Origin: RGIG1995 sp045126815
GTDB taxonomy: Bacteria > Bacillota > Clostridia > Oscillospirales > CAG-272
DNA length: 64,000 nucleotides
Assembly (NCBI GenBank): GCA_045126815.1
Contig: JBGVPD010000014.1
Coordinates: 1-64,000, forward strand
Direction of reading: 5' to 3'
The position numbers were made by a program, and so were the translations under genes. Shown here piece after piece: positions 1 through 8,293 of this stretch. The notes under the pieces are model-generated. The model did not search any database. It saw only the letters and a list, made by a program, of their open reading frames with translations, and had not been told where the DNA came from. Every line of letters begins with the position of its first letter. The first letter of the stretch is position 1.

Positions 1-1302
1 ATGGCCGGTTCTTGGGAACATATCAAAGGGGAATACTTCTTCGCAATTATAACCGAGTTCTTTAAACCATTTTACGTCTCTTGCTAACGTGTCGGGAGAG
101 CAGGAAACGTATACGACGTTAGAAACGTTACTTTCTGAAATCTTTTCTGCAAGTTCTTTCGTTATTCCTTTTCTGGGGGGATCAAGAATAACAACGTCGC
201 TGTTTTGCAAAACGTTGTTCTGTGTGTCAGAACTGTCTGCGCAAATAAATTCAGCGTTAGAAATATTATTGATTTCTGCATTCAGTTTTGCGTTTTCAAT
301 AGCTTCGGGAACAATTTCAACCCCGAAAAGCTTACAATCTTTTAGCTTTGATGCCACCGTTAGCCCGATAGTACCCGTTCCGCAGTAAAGGTCGGTTACT
401 CTTTCGCATTTGCCTTGCTTTACAAGTTCGTAAACTTTGTTGTAAAGAAGTTCGGCGCAATCGTGGTTGATTTGATAGAAAGACGCGGGTGATATTCTGA
501 AGGTCAGACCGCATAGCTTGTCCTCTATATATTCTCTGCCGAAGAGGGTAATATATTTATCTCCCAATATAACGTTAGTGTTTTTTGTGTTAACGTTAAG
601 GGTGATACCTACGATTTCTTTGATCTCTTTGAGATTTTCTACCAGCTTGTCGGAATGGGGAAGTTTGTCTCCGTTTATAACCAAACAAACGTTGATTTCT
701 CCCGTTTCTTTTCCTTGGCGAATGTAGATATGGCGAACAAAACCTTTGCCGGTTTCTTCGTTATATCCTTTCAGGTTGTATTTTATCAGGTGTTTTTTTA
801 TTATATCGGTAATGCGTGAGAAAGCGGCCGGCTGAAGAAAACAGTCCGGATTTTCACAAACTTTATGTGTTCTTTCGGCATAAAAACCTATTCCAAAATC
901 AGGACTTACGGGATATTGCGCTTTGTTTCTGTAACGCGACAGTTCCTTTACAGAAGTAACGTTATTTACTTTTATATCAAAATTGACCTTTTTAAATTCC
1001 GCTTCAACAAACGCCTTTTTTAGTTCAAGCTCATGTTCGTACTTTATGTGCCTGAAAGTACAACCACCGCAACTTTTGAATACGGGGCAGTCCTGCTCCT
1101 GTCTGTGATGTGATGGGGAAATGATATTCTCAATTCTGCCGATGCAGTAGTTCTTATTTGCTTTGATTATCTTAATATCGACCACGTCGTCAGTAACGCC
1201 GTTTTTTACAAAACAAACCATACCGTTGATACGGCAAACACCGTAACCGAGGTTGTTTATACTGTCGATTTTTGTTTGATATATCTTGTTTTTCTCAGGC
1301 AT
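1..1302 (-). CDS. rlmD: 23S rRNA (uracil-5-)-methyltransferase, RlmD/RumA type (3' end cut by window)
   Basis: SAM-dependent m5U methyltransferase of the TrmA/RumA/RlmD family, acting on 23S rRNA. An N-terminal TRAM-like beta domain (about residues 5-60) is followed by an iron-sulfur cluster motif CPVFKSCGGC (C-x5-C-x2-C). The SAM fold follows with DLYCGTGTIGL and DPPRKG, then the nucleophile motif YVSCSP. The last visible residues, MFPRTGH, match the family's C-terminal DMFPxTxHVE, so only a few residues lie outside the window. The ATG at 1302 follows ACGGAG at a good distance. It is divergent from the rpmG operon with its own promoter. Bacillota often carry several paralogues, so the exact target (U1939 or another site) is uncertain. 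Confidence 0.88.
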   Translation of the reverse strand, partial: MPEKNKIYQTKIDSINNLGYGVCRINGMVCFVKNGVTDDVVDIKIIKANKNYCIGRIENIISPSHHRQEQDCPVFKSCGGCTFRHIKYEHELELKKAFVEAEFKKVNFDIKVNNVTSVKELSRYRNKAQYPVSPDFGIGFYAERTHKVCENPDCFLQPAAFSRITDIIKKHLIKYNLKGYNEETGKGFVRHIYIRQGKETGEINVCLVINGDKLPHSDKLVENLKEIKEIVGITLNVNTKNTNVILGDKYITLFGREYIEDKLCGLTFRISPASFYQINHDCAELLYNKVYELVKQGKCERVTDLYCGTGTIGLTVASKLKDCKLFGVEIVPEAIENAKLNAEINNISNAEFICADSSDTQNNVLQNSDVVILDPPRKGITKELAEKISESNVSNVVYVSCSPDTLARDVKWFKELGYNCEEVFPFDMFPRTGH

Positions 1303-1350
1303 ATTTTTCTCCGTAAAAATAAAAATGGTGCAAAATAAACTTACCTATAT

Positions 1351-1379
1351 ATTATATATCATTTTTTGTTGCTTGTAAA
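1351..1379 (-). promoter_or_regulatory. promoter of rlmD
   Basis: On the minus strand TTTACA (1379-1374) and TATAAT (1356-1351) are separated by 17 bases. This is a near-consensus housekeeping promoter about 50 bases upstream of the rlmD start. Confidence 0.65.
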
Positions 1380-1408
1380 TACGTATGTAAAAAAATAGAA
1401 AAAAGGTG

Positions 1409-1437
1409 TTGACAAACACGATATGCCGTGATATAAT
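1409..1437 (+). promoter_or_regulatory. promoter of rpmG-secE-nusG
   Basis: TTGACA (1409-1414) and TATAAT (1432-1437) with a 17-base spacer, a perfect consensus sigma-A-type promoter. Transcription should start near 1444. Confidence 0.85.
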
Positions 1438-1443
1438 GGGACT

Positions 1444-1467
1444 ACCTCTGCGGAGAGGTCTTTTTTT
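1444..1467 (+). promoter_or_regulatory. terminator-like hairpin at the 5' end of the rpmG transcript
   Basis: ACCTCT (1444-1449) pairs with AGAGGT (1454-1459) around a GCGG loop and is followed by C and seven T. It begins almost exactly at the predicted transcription start, too close to the promoter for ordinary intrinsic termination. It may be a 5'-end stabilising stem or an early-pausing element; the role is inference. Confidence 0.4.
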
Positions 1468-1542
1468 GTCGCGTATTTCTTCGTGTGAGGGAGATAAAAT
1501 TTTAGGAATACAATGTATTCTGTTATCGGGAGGTGTCTCTGA

Positions 1543-1704
1543 ATGGCTCAGGGAAATAGAGTTAGAATTACACTGGCGTGCAGCGAATGCAAGCAGAGAA
1601 ACTACGACACTATGAAGAACAAAAAGAATGATCCCGACAGACTTGAAATGAACAAGTACTGCCGTTTCTGTCGTAAACATACTCTTCATAGAGAAACAAA
1701 GTAA
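1543..1704 (+). CDS. rpmG: 50S ribosomal protein L33
   Basis: Small 53-residue protein of the large ribosomal subunit. It starts [16 protein letters not shown] and carries two CxxC knuckles (CSEC, CRFC), so it is the zinc-binding (C+) form of L33. GGGAGG at 1529-1534 precedes the ATG with good spacing. It is the first gene of rpmG-secE-nusG, the usual arrangement in Bacillota, and stops 12 bases before secE. Downstream genes agree with this identity. Confidence 0.95.
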   Translation: MAQGNRVRITLACSECKQRNYDTMKNKKNDPDRLEMNKYCRFCRKHTLHRETK

Positions 1705-1716
1705 GGAGGTAGCGTA

Positions 1717-1977
1717 ATGGCAGATCAGATCAAAAAAGAAACTGAAAAAGCTAAAAAGGCTGCCCCCAAGAAGAACAAAGTTGGCTTCGGTCAAAGAATC
1801 AAAAAGTTTTTCAAAGATTATAAGAGCGAACTCAAGAAGATCGTATGGTTGTCACCCAAGACGACTTTCCAGTACACAGGTATCGTATTGGTTATGGTTA
1901 TTATAGTAAGTGCATTCATAGGATTGCTTGACTTTTCATTTTCACAGCTCTTAATGTTTATTTCGAGGTTGGTATAA
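1717..1977 (+). CDS. secE: preprotein translocase subunit SecE
   Basis: Essential subunit of the SecYEG channel in the cytoplasmic membrane. The 86 residues comprise a lysine-rich cytoplasmic N-terminus, an amphipathic segment with the family motif ELKKIVWLSP (about residues 38-47), and one transmembrane helix near the C-terminus (about 52-75). The size is normal for the single-helix SecE of Gram-positive bacteria. AAGGAGG at 1703-1709 is the ribosome-binding site, and the stop is one base from the nusG start, so translation is probably coupled. Confidence 0.95.
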   Translation: MADQIKKETEKAKKAAPKKNKVGFGQRIKKFFKDYKSELKKIVWLSPKTTFQYTGIVLVMVIIVSAFIGLLDFSFSQLLMFISRLV

Positions 1978-1978
1978 T

Positions 1979-2521
1979 ATGAGTGACCTTAACGATATAA
2001 GCCGTCAGGCGTGTTGGTACGTAGTACACACGTATTCGGGCTATGAAAACAAGGTAAAAGCTAATCTTGAAAAAATCGTGGAAAACCGTGGACTTCAGCA
2101 TTTGATATTTGATTCCATAATACCTGTTGAGACAGTACAGGAAGGAACTGAAGAAGATGCAAAAGAAGTTGAAAACAAGATCTTCCCAAGTTACGTTCTC
2201 ATAAAGATGATAATGTCTGATGAGAGTTGGCACGTGGTAAGAAATATACGCGGTGTTACAGGATTTGTAGGTCCCGGCTCCAAACCGGTACCGCTCACTG
2301 ATGAAGAAGTTGCGAGTATAGGCATTGAAACACGTGCTATAACACTTGATTACAACGTAGGCGACAGCGTAAAGATCAAGAGCGGAACGCTCAGCGGATT
2401 TATTGGTAGAGTTGAAGAAATTTCCGAAGATAAGAAAAAGATCAAAGTTATGGCAACGATCTTCGGAAGAGAAACGCCTGTTGAGCTTGACTCTGACAGC
2501 GTTGAAATTTTAGAGGTTTAA
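1979..2521 (+). CDS. nusG: transcription termination/antitermination factor NusG
   Basis: RNA-polymerase-associated elongation factor. The 180 residues contain the N-terminal NGN domain (WYVVHTYSGYENKVKANL; RNIRGVTGFVG) and a C-terminal KOW domain (about 125-178; GDSVKIKSGTLSGFIGRVEEI), the usual two-domain layout and length. It starts one base after the secE stop and is followed by the rplK leader, the conserved secE-nusG-rplK-rplA order. An insertion domain such as that of some thermophiles is absent. Confidence 0.96.
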   Translation: MSDLNDISRQACWYVVHTYSGYENKVKANLEKIVENRGLQHLIFDSIIPVETVQEGTEEDAKEVENKIFPSYVLIKMIMSDESWHVVRNIRGVTGFVGPGSKPVPLTDEEVASIGIETRAITLDYNVGDSVKIKSGTLSGFIGRVEEISEDKKKIKVMATIFGRETPVELDSDSVEILEV

Positions 2522-2544
2522 TTAAATTAAACGTCCTTTGCTTT

Positions 2545-2638
2545 AAGCACGTATAGATATGTACGTGTATCGTGGGAGGGAGAAAATTTTATTACTTTAA
2601 TTCTCCCGATTTAGAACCACATTCGGAGGTGTATAGAA
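2545..2638 (+). promoter_or_regulatory. rplK-rplA mRNA leader with L1-binding-like structure
   Basis: The leader holds GTGG (2572-2575) pairing with CCAC (2617-2620), and inside it GGGAGAA (2578-2584) pairing with TTCTCCC (2601-2607), with asymmetric internal loops. This two-helix shape is what L1 recognises in 23S rRNA and mimics in L11-L1 operon leaders, where it allows feedback by L1. An upstream stem CACGTA/TACGTG is also present. L1 binding is inference. Confidence 0.5.
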
Positions 2639-3064
2639 ATGGCAAAGAAAATACAGGGTTATATCAAACTTCAGATTCCCGCCGGTAAAGCTACTCCTCA
2701 GCCCCCTATCGGTCCGGCTTTGGGTCAGTACGGTGTAAGCATTCCTAACTTTACAAAGGAATTTAACGAACGCACAAAAAATGATATGGGTCTCATCATT
2801 CCTGTTGTTATTACAGTTTATGCAGACCGTTCATTCTCATTTATCACAAAGACTCCCCCCGCACCCGTTCTTATAAAGAAGGCTTGCGGAATTGAAACAG
2901 CATCTGCAGCACCTAACAAGACAAAGGTTGCAAAGCTCACAAAAGAACAGGTTCAGAAAATTGCTGAAACAAAGATGCCCGACCTTAACGCAGCTTCTCT
3001 TGAAGCAGCAATGAGCATGATCGCCGGTACTGCACGCAGTATGGGTATCACAGTTGAGGAATAA
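2639..3064 (+). CDS. rplK: 50S ribosomal protein L11
   Basis: Large-subunit protein of the GTPase-associated centre. The 141 residues are the family's standard length, with the N-terminal [19 protein letters not shown] motif that receives methylation and contacts release factors, and a C-terminal rRNA-binding domain ending in [18 protein letters not shown] precedes the ATG. It lies 14 bases before rplA and probably shares its autogenous control through the leader at 2545-2638. Confidence 0.97.
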   Translation: MAKKIQGYIKLQIPAGKATPQPPIGPALGQYGVSIPNFTKEFNERTKNDMGLIIPVVITVYADRSFSFITKTPPAPVLIKKACGIETASAAPNKTKVAKLTKEQVQKIAETKMPDLNAASLEAAMSMIAGTARSMGITVEE

Positions 3065-3078
3065 GGAGGGTACAAACA

Positions 3079-3771
3079 ATGAAAATGGGAAAGAAATACA
3101 GCGACAGCATTAAGCTGCTCGAAAAAGCAAAGCTTTACGATGCAAACGAAGCAATCGCACTCGTTTGCCAGACAGCAAAAGCAAAATTTGATGAAACAAT
3201 TGAACTTCACATTCGTCTCGGTGTTGACTCTCGTCACGCTGACCAGCAGGTAAGAGGCGCTATCGTTCTTCCTAACGGTACAGGTAAAAATGTAAAGGTT
3301 CTCGTATTCGCTAAGGGCGACAAGGTTCAGGCTGCACTTGATGCAGGTGCTGACTATGCAGGCGCTGAAGAATACGTTGAAAAAATTCAGAAGGAAAACT
3401 GGTTCGACTTTGACGTTATCATCGCTTCTCCCGACATGATGGGATTGGTTGGTCGTCTCGGTAAGGTTCTCGGTCCTAAGGGACTTATGCCTAACCCCAA
3501 AGCAGGAACAGTTACTCCCGACGTAGCTAAAGCTGTTAAAGAAGCTAAGGCAGGTAAGATCGAATACCGTCTTGATAAGACAAACATCATCCACTGCCCC
3601 ATCGGTAAAGCTTCATTCGGAGCTGAAAAGCTCACAGAAAACTTTGATGCTCTTATTGGTGCAGTTATCAAGGCTAAGCCTGCTGCAGCAAAAGGTCAGT
3701 ACATTAAGAGCTGCGTTATCGCATCTACAATGGGCCCCGGCATCAAGATTAACTACGCTAAGCTTGGTTAA
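3079..3771 (+). CDS. rplA: 50S ribosomal protein L1
   Basis: Large-subunit L1-stalk protein and, in many bacteria, translational repressor of its own rplK-rplA mRNA. The 230-residue length is typical and the signature region [25 protein letters not shown] is intact (about residues 121-145). The ATG at 3079 is preferred to the next in-frame ATG at 3085 because AAGGAGG at 3063-3069 fits it best. A strong terminator follows; rplJ and rplL, often next, are not in this window. Confidence 0.97.
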   Translation: MKMGKKYSDSIKLLEKAKLYDANEAIALVCQTAKAKFDETIELHIRLGVDSRHADQQVRGAIVLPNGTGKNVKVLVFAKGDKVQAALDAGADYAGAEEYVEKIQKENWFDFDVIIASPDMMGLVGRLGKVLGPKGLMPNPKAGTVTPDVAKAVKEAKAGKIEYRLDKTNIIHCPIGKASFGAEKLTENFDALIGAVIKAKPAAAKGQYIKSCVIASTMGPGIKINYAKLG

Positions 3772-3785
3772 TTAGATAAAATTTT

Positions 3786-3818
3786 AAGGTGTATGGTTTC
3801 ATACACCTTATTTTTTGT
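3786..3818 (+). terminator. intrinsic terminator after rplA
   Basis: A perfect 10-bp stem (AAGGTGTATG, 3786-3795, with CATACACCTT, 3800-3809), four-base loop and ATTTTTT tail. It ends the rplKA transcript. Confidence 0.9.
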
Positions 3819-3837
3819 CTATATATTATATTAATTA

Positions 3838-3866
3838 TTGAAAAACAGCATAGAATGTGCTACAAT
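3838..3866 (+). promoter_or_regulatory. promoter of the flavoprotein gene
   Basis: TTGAAA (3838-3843), 17-base spacer, TACAAT (3861-3866), about 45 bases upstream of the start codon. Confidence 0.6.
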
Positions 3867-3911
3867 GTTTTTTAGATATATATAATAGGATTACAAGGGG
3901 GATCAATAATT

Positions 3912-4529
3912 ATGAAGGTACTTATGCTTAACGGAAGTCCGAGAAAAAATGGAAATACGGCTATTGCTTTGAATGAAGTTAAAGGTGTTCTTGAGCAAGA
4001 GGGAATTGAAGTTGAAATAATTCAAGTTGGAAATATGGAAATAACAGGTTGTAAGGGATGTTTGTATTGCAAAGAAAAGGGCAAGTGTGTTAAAGACGAT
4101 ATAGTTAACGAACTTGCGGCTAAACTTGAAGATGCAGACGGACTTGTGGTTGGAAGCCCTGTGTATTATGCTTCTGCAAACGGAACTTTAGTGTGTTTGC
4201 TTGACAGATTGTTTTACAGTTCAAAGTTTAATAAGACGATGAAAGTAGGCGCGTCTGTTGCCGTTGCAAGAAGGGGCGGTTGTTCTTCAACGTTTGATGA
4301 ACTCAATAAGTATTTTACTATAAGCGGTATGCCTGTATGTTCAAGTCAGTATTGGAACAGCGTTCACGGAAGAGCACCGGGCGATGCTGAAAAAGACGAA
4401 GAGGGACTTCAAACTATGAGAACTCTCGGAAGAAATATGGCTTTCCTTATGAAGAGTATTGCACTCGGTAAAGAAAAATACGGTATTCCCGAAAAAGAAG
4501 CGGGAGTTATGACAAGTTTTATAAGATAA
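3912..4529 (+). CDS. iron-sulfur flavoprotein-like NAD(P)H-dependent oxidoreductase
   Basis: A 205-residue flavodoxin-fold protein of the NADPH-dependent FMN reductase superfamily. The N-terminus MLNGSPRKNGNT (residues 5-16) is the FMN phosphate-binding loop. The cysteines C47, C50, C53 and C59 follow the compact CX2CX2CX5C pattern of the Isf iron-sulfur flavoproteins of anaerobes, so it probably binds FMN and a [4Fe-4S] cluster. GSPVYYASANG is the second flavin loop. It is monocistronic with its own promoter and terminator. The substrate or electron partner cannot be read from the sequence; a role in electron transfer or stress response is inference. Confidence 0.8.
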   Translation: MKVLMLNGSPRKNGNTAIALNEVKGVLEQEGIEVEIIQVGNMEITGCKGCLYCKEKGKCVKDDIVNELAAKLEDADGLVVGSPVYYASANGTLVCLLDRLFYSSKFNKTMKVGASVAVARRGGCSSTFDELNKYFTISGMPVCSSQYWNSVHGRAPGDAEKDEEGLQTMRTLGRNMAFLMKSIALGKEKYGIPEKEAGVMTSFIR

Positions 4530-4535
4530 GATATA

Positions 4536-4570
4536 AAAAACGGTAGATGAAATTAAAATCTACCGTTTTT
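4536..4570 (+). terminator. terminator after the flavoprotein gene
   Basis: AAAAACGGTAGAT (4536-4548) pairs with ATCTACCGTTTTT (4558-4570). A and T tracts on both sides make it usable from either strand between convergent genes. Confidence 0.8.
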
Positions 4571-4588
4571 ATTAGTCTTAAAACAAAT

Positions 4589-4619
4589 GACGGCACATGG
4601 GTTTTGCCCCTGTGCCGTC
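4589..4619 (-). terminator. terminator of the PHP-domain gene
   Basis: GACGGCACA (4589-4597) pairs with TGTGCCGTC (4611-4619), extended inward by GGG/CCC pairs. On the minus strand it is followed by ATTTGTTTT. It sits just beyond the stop of the PHP gene. Confidence 0.65.
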
Positions 4620-4637
4620 TTGATCATATACAAAGTT

Positions 4638-6038
4638 TTAATGTATAGAAGCGCCTCTTGCGGTAACGCCGTATTCTTTCCATACTTGTGTGTATTTGTC
4701 GTAACGTTTCTTGTCTTCTGTAATATCATAGAAGCTTTCGCCGTGTTCGCCAAAGAAGTGTCTGTATAACTTGTATGATCTGCCCGACATACTGTTAAGT
4801 GTTTCTTTAGCGCCTTCAACTCCGAGTGTATATTCTCTCATCATTATACCTTCGGCCTTGCAAAGATCTTTTGTGCGTTCAAAATAGTTTTCCATAAGGA
4901 AACGAGTGTACATTGTAAGTCTGAAGTTAGCCTGTACACGATACTCTCTGCTTCCGTTGGGATCTTTATAGGTGTGCAATACAGGGGCTGTCATACCGTT
5001 TTTAATTGCTTCCATAATATCTTCTCTCGTGTTGTCTTTAGCAAAAACGATAGTGTAAATATTAGCAAAACGAAGCTTAGGGTCGTTATAGGTCTTATGA
5101 GCGTCACTACTTGCGATAACGGGCATTTCAAAACCTGTGCTTCTGAGAGTGTTGAAGTAAGAAATTGAGAGGTCATTACCATTAGGAAGCATACCGCCAT
5201 TGATTTCGTATGCATCAAACCAACCGCTCTTGAAGAATTGTTCAAGAAGGGGGAGAGAGATGTTGTAGGTGCTGGTTTCTGTAATCTGAACCCAGAAAGG
5301 ATGAGGCAATATAGCCAATCCTCCGGCTTCATGAACCTTTTGTGTTGCCCATTTAGCCATAGCGAGACGGCGTGAATCGGGGTTGCCTGCAAATTCTTTT
5401 TCGATCTCGTCTACTTCTTTGTTGTATTCGTCTTCGTGTTTTACGTAATATTCTGTAACACTCTTTTTACCGCCGAGATGTACAATATGAACGGTACTTC
5501 CGGGAGTGTGAATTTCCTCACCCAAAACAACGTTAAGGTCATATTTTACTCCGTCTAATACCTCTTTAACTTCAACAGAGGGGAAGTAACGGTTATGGTC
5601 GGTTACGAAAATAAAATCATAACCCTCACGTCTGAAGTTTGCAACTATTTCGCCCGAATAGTCGTCGCTGTCAGAACGGGGAGTATGAATGTGCATATCG
5701 CCCTTCAAAGGACGGAGAGTATACAAATCTTCTTCCAAAGCGTAAACTGAAGTGTGGTGATAAACAGCTTCAGGCGAATCTTTGAAACGGATTTCATATT
5801 CGCATTCGTGTTCGAATTCATATTCAAAAGTGAGTTTTCCACCCTCTGCTTTTACAGTAAGATCGGGTTCGTTTTTAGGAAGTTTACGGTCATAGCACAT
5901 AGGCACAACAAATACCATATACTCTTTTCCGTCTTCAAAATACAACTGCCCCTTGAGAGGAATAACCGAAACTTTTGATTTCTTTTTTACCTGGAAGATA
6001 ACAGGCTGAGCAATATATCTTGACATATTATCTAACAT
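4638..6038 (-). CDS. PHP-domain metal-dependent phosphoesterase
   Basis: A 466-residue cytoplasmic protein (no signal peptide). After an N-terminal beta-rich domain (about residues 1-105) comes a PHP domain with its metal-ligand motifs in order: GDMHIHTPRSD (about 113-123), FVTDHN, GEEIHT, a HPF motif (PHPFW), and SSDAH. About 130 C-terminal residues have no motif I recognise. PHP proteins hydrolyse phosphoesters in nucleotide, histidinol or tRNA/DNA metabolism; the domain surroundings do not match HisK or PolC, so the substrate is unknown. AGAAAGG lies 12 bases before the ATG. It is a single gene with its own promoter. Confidence 0.75.
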   Translation of the reverse strand: MLDNMSRYIAQPVIFQVKKKSKVSVIPLKGQLYFEDGKEYMVFVVPMCYDRKLPKNEPDLTVKAEGGKLTFEYEFEHECEYEIRFKDSPEAVYHHTSVYALEEDLYTLRPLKGDMHIHTPRSDSDDYSGEIVANFRREGYDFIFVTDHNRYFPSVEVKEVLDGVKYDLNVVLGEEIHTPGSTVHIVHLGGKKSVTEYYVKHEDEYNKEVDEIEKEFAGNPDSRRLAMAKWATQKVHEAGGLAILPHPFWVQITETSTYNISLPLLEQFFKSGWFDAYEINGGMLPNGNDLSISYFNTLRSTGFEMPVIASSDAHKTYNDPKLRFANIYTIVFAKDNTREDIMEAIKNGMTAPVLHTYKDPNGSREYRVQANFRLTMYTRFLMENYFERTKDLCKAEGIMMREYTLGVEGAKETLNSMSGRSYKLYRHFFGEHGESFYDITEDKKRYDKYTQVWKEYGVTARGASIH

Positions 6039-6063
6039 AGCGTTTTATACCTTTCTGATTAAT

Positions 6064-6092
6064 AATATACTAAAAATATAATAAGTATGCAA
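6064..6092 (-). promoter_or_regulatory. promoter of the PHP-domain gene
   Basis: Minus-strand TTGCAT (6092-6087) and TATATT (6069-6064) with 17 bases between them, located after the purC terminator. Confidence 0.55.
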
Positions 6093-6104
6093 AAAAACTG
6101 AAAC

Positions 6105-6136
6105 AATGCTGTGCCCAAGTATTTGGACACAGCATT
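6105..6136 (-). terminator. terminator of purC
   Basis: AATGCTGTG (6105-6113) pairs with CACAGCATT (6128-6136), with further CCA/TGG pairs inside. On the minus strand the stem is followed by a T-rich stretch (TGTTTCAGTTTTTTT). Confidence 0.7.
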
Positions 6137-6143
6137 ATAACTT

Positions 6144-6827
6144 TTATCTGTTAAGAATAAGTTTTGTGAGTTCAACGGGTTCAACTATCTTGCCGTCTTT
6201 ATAAACACGCATATTACCGGATGCGATTTCGTCGATAAGTATAACTTCGCCGTTGTTATAACCAAACTCAAATTTAATATCCCAAAGATCAAGACCGATA
6301 GTCTTAAGGTCATCAGCAACGATCTTTGTGATCTTGAGAGTCTGTTCTTTCATGCTCTTGAAGAGTTCTTCGCTCATAACGCCCAAAGCTGCCAAGCCTT
6401 CTGATGTAACAAGCGGATCGCCCTTTTCATCGTTTTTAAACGTACATTCAACGTAACCGCCTTCAAGAACGGTACCGTCTTCAATATATTCGCCGTATCT
6501 GCGGATGAAGCTACCGGTTGCAACGAGTCTGCAGATAACTTCAAGTCCGTGGCCGAATACTTTTCCGGGGAGAACTTCCATTGTTGCATCATCAATGTTT
6601 GCGGATACGTAATGAGTTTTGATACCTGCAGCTTTCAACATTTCGAAATAATAAACTGAAGTCTGGAGATTAGCTTTTCCGATACCTTCAATGGTAAGAC
6701 CTACTGTGTTTTCACCGGGATCAAATACGCCGTCTTTTCCGGTGCAATCGTCTTTGAATTTAAGCATAACGTTGCCGTTATCAAGTGCATATACGTCTTT
6801 TGTTTTTCCTGTGTAGGTTAATTTCAT
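6144..6827 (-). CDS. purC: phosphoribosylaminoimidazole-succinocarboxamide synthase (SAICAR synthetase)
   Basis: Joins CAIR and aspartate with ATP to give SAICAR, a middle step of purine synthesis. The 227 residues begin [12 protein letters not shown] and contain [16 protein letters not shown] and the later [15 protein letters not shown] region, all typical of the short bacterial PurC. It is separated from the purE-F-N-H operon at 53-57 kb. It lies 46 bases downstream of the aminotransferase gene on the same strand, so the two are probably cotranscribed. Length is normal. Confidence 0.95.
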   Translation of the reverse strand: MKLTYTGKTKDVYALDNGNVMLKFKDDCTGKDGVFDPGENTVGLTIEGIGKANLQTSVYYFEMLKAAGIKTHYVSANIDDATMEVLPGKVFGHGLEVICRLVATGSFIRRYGEYIEDGTVLEGGYVECTFKNDEKGDPLVTSEGLAALGVMSEELFKSMKEQTLKITKIVADDLKTIGLDLWDIKFEFGYNNGEVILIDEIASGNMRVYKDGKIVEPVELTKLILNR

Positions 6828-6873
6828 TGGTGCTTTCCTTCTTTCAATTATATTGTTTGTCTTCTATATTTAA

Positions 6874-8052
6874 TTATTTTTGTTCAGCTTTGATCTTCGC
6901 AACGAATTTTTCCATTTTTTCGAGAGCTTTTTTGATGTGCTCAACGGAATAAGCATAAGAAATTCTTGCAAAACCTTCGCCGCATTCACCGAATGCTGTT
7001 CCGGGAACAATAGCAACGCCTTCTTCACGCAAAAGTCTCTGGCAGAATTCATCACTTGTAAGACCGAACTTGCCAATGTTGGGGAATACGTAGAATGCGC
7101 CTTCTGCTTCGAAGCATTCAATGCCGATCTTGTTGAGACCTTCAATGATTGCAACGCGGCGTCTGTTGTATTCTTCAGCCATCATTTTAACGTCTTCGTC
7201 GCCGTTCTTGATAGCTTCAATAGCAGCGTACTGGCTTGTTGTAGGAGCGCACATGATAGCGTACTGGTGAAGTTTCAAGATCTGTGTTGTGATAGGAGCG
7301 GGAGCTGCGATGTAACCCATTCTCCAACCTGTCATAGCGTAAGCTTTTGAGAAACCGCTTGCGATGATCGTTCTTTCCCACATGCCAGGGAGACTTGCAA
7401 ATGAGCAGTGGTTTCTGCCGTATGTAAGTTCGCCGTAAATTTCATCAGAAAGAACGAGGATGTTTGTATCGCGCAAGATTTCAGCGATAGGTTCAAGGTC
7501 TTCCTTAGTCATAATAGCACCTGTGGGGTTGTTGGGGTAAGGAAGAATAAGCATCTTCGTTTTGGGAGTAATAGCTGCTTTAAGCGCTTCGGGAGTAAGT
7601 TTGAATTTATCTTTTTCTGTTGTATTGATTATAACGGGTTTACCGCCTGCAAGTTCAACCAACGGAGGATAGCAAACGAATGCGGGGAGGGGAATGATAA
7701 CTTCATCGCCCGGGTTGACACAAGCGCGGATAGCGTTGTCGATAGCTTCGGAGCCGCCGACTGTAACGATAACTTCTTTCAAAGCTTCGTATTTGGTATT
7801 GAAACGTCTGTCGAGATATTTTGCGATTTCTTCACGAAGTTCGGTCATACCGCTGTTAGATGTGTATTTAGTAGATCCGTCTTGAAGACTTTTAATAGCA
7901 ACGTCGCGAATGTGCTGAGGGGTAACGAAGTCGGGTTCGCCTACTGTAAGAGAAATAACATCTTTCATTTCAGCTGCGATGTCAAAAAACTTTCTAATTC
8001 CTGAAGGCTGTATCTTTTGTACCTTCTGTGAGAGAATATTCTGGTAATCCAT
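6874..8052 (-). CDS. PLP-dependent class I/II aminotransferase
   Basis: A 392-residue fold-type I aminotransferase of the aspartate-aminotransferase family. Visible motifs are LTVGEPDF near the N-terminus, LPYPNNPTGA, SDEIYGELTY and the PLP-lysine motif SGFSKAYAMTGWRMGY. The ATG at 8052 is chosen over the upstream in-frame GTG at 8076 because AAGGAG (8063-8068) lies between them. The sequence resembles the PatA/AspC-like group common in Clostridia, which transaminate aspartate, aromatic amino acids or N-acetyl-diaminopimelate; substrate specificity is unresolved. It leads into purC and has its own promoter. Confidence 0.87.
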   Translation of the reverse strand: MDYQNILSQKVQKIQPSGIRKFFDIAAEMKDVISLTVGEPDFVTPQHIRDVAIKSLQDGSTKYTSNSGMTELREEIAKYLDRRFNTKYEALKEVIVTVGGSEAIDNAIRACVNPGDEVIIPLPAFVCYPPLVELAGGKPVIINTTEKDKFKLTPEALKAAITPKTKMLILPYPNNPTGAIMTKEDLEPIAEILRDTNILVLSDEIYGELTYGRNHCSFASLPGMWERTIIASGFSKAYAMTGWRMGYIAAPAPITTQILKLHQYAIMCAPTTSQYAAIEAIKNGDEDVKMMAEEYNRRRVAIIEGLNKIGIECFEAEGAFYVFPNIGKFGLTSDEFCQRLLREEGVAIVPGTAFGECGEGFARISYAYSVEHIKKALEKMEKFVAKIKAEQK

Positions 8053-8095
8053 TGTGAGAATGCTCCTTTCAAGCACTAATTTTCAAATCACAGAT

Positions 8096-8125
8096 ATTAT
8101 AACATTTTTCTATTGGTTTTGTCTA
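8096..8125 (-). promoter_or_regulatory. promoter of the aminotransferase-purC unit
   Basis: Minus-strand TAGACA (8125-8120) and TATAAT (8101-8096) with an 18-base spacer. Confidence 0.5.
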
Positions 8126-8293
8126 CACAATTTTGACAATATTATAAAAAAATTAAACATTTTTTCAAGAAAAATACTTACGATAATTAAAATGTTTCGA
8201 AATTGTAAACATATCAGATGACGTCTTTATTTTTTTATTAAAATATGGTAAAATACATAGGATATTTGATATAAAACAAAGGAGTTGCAAACA

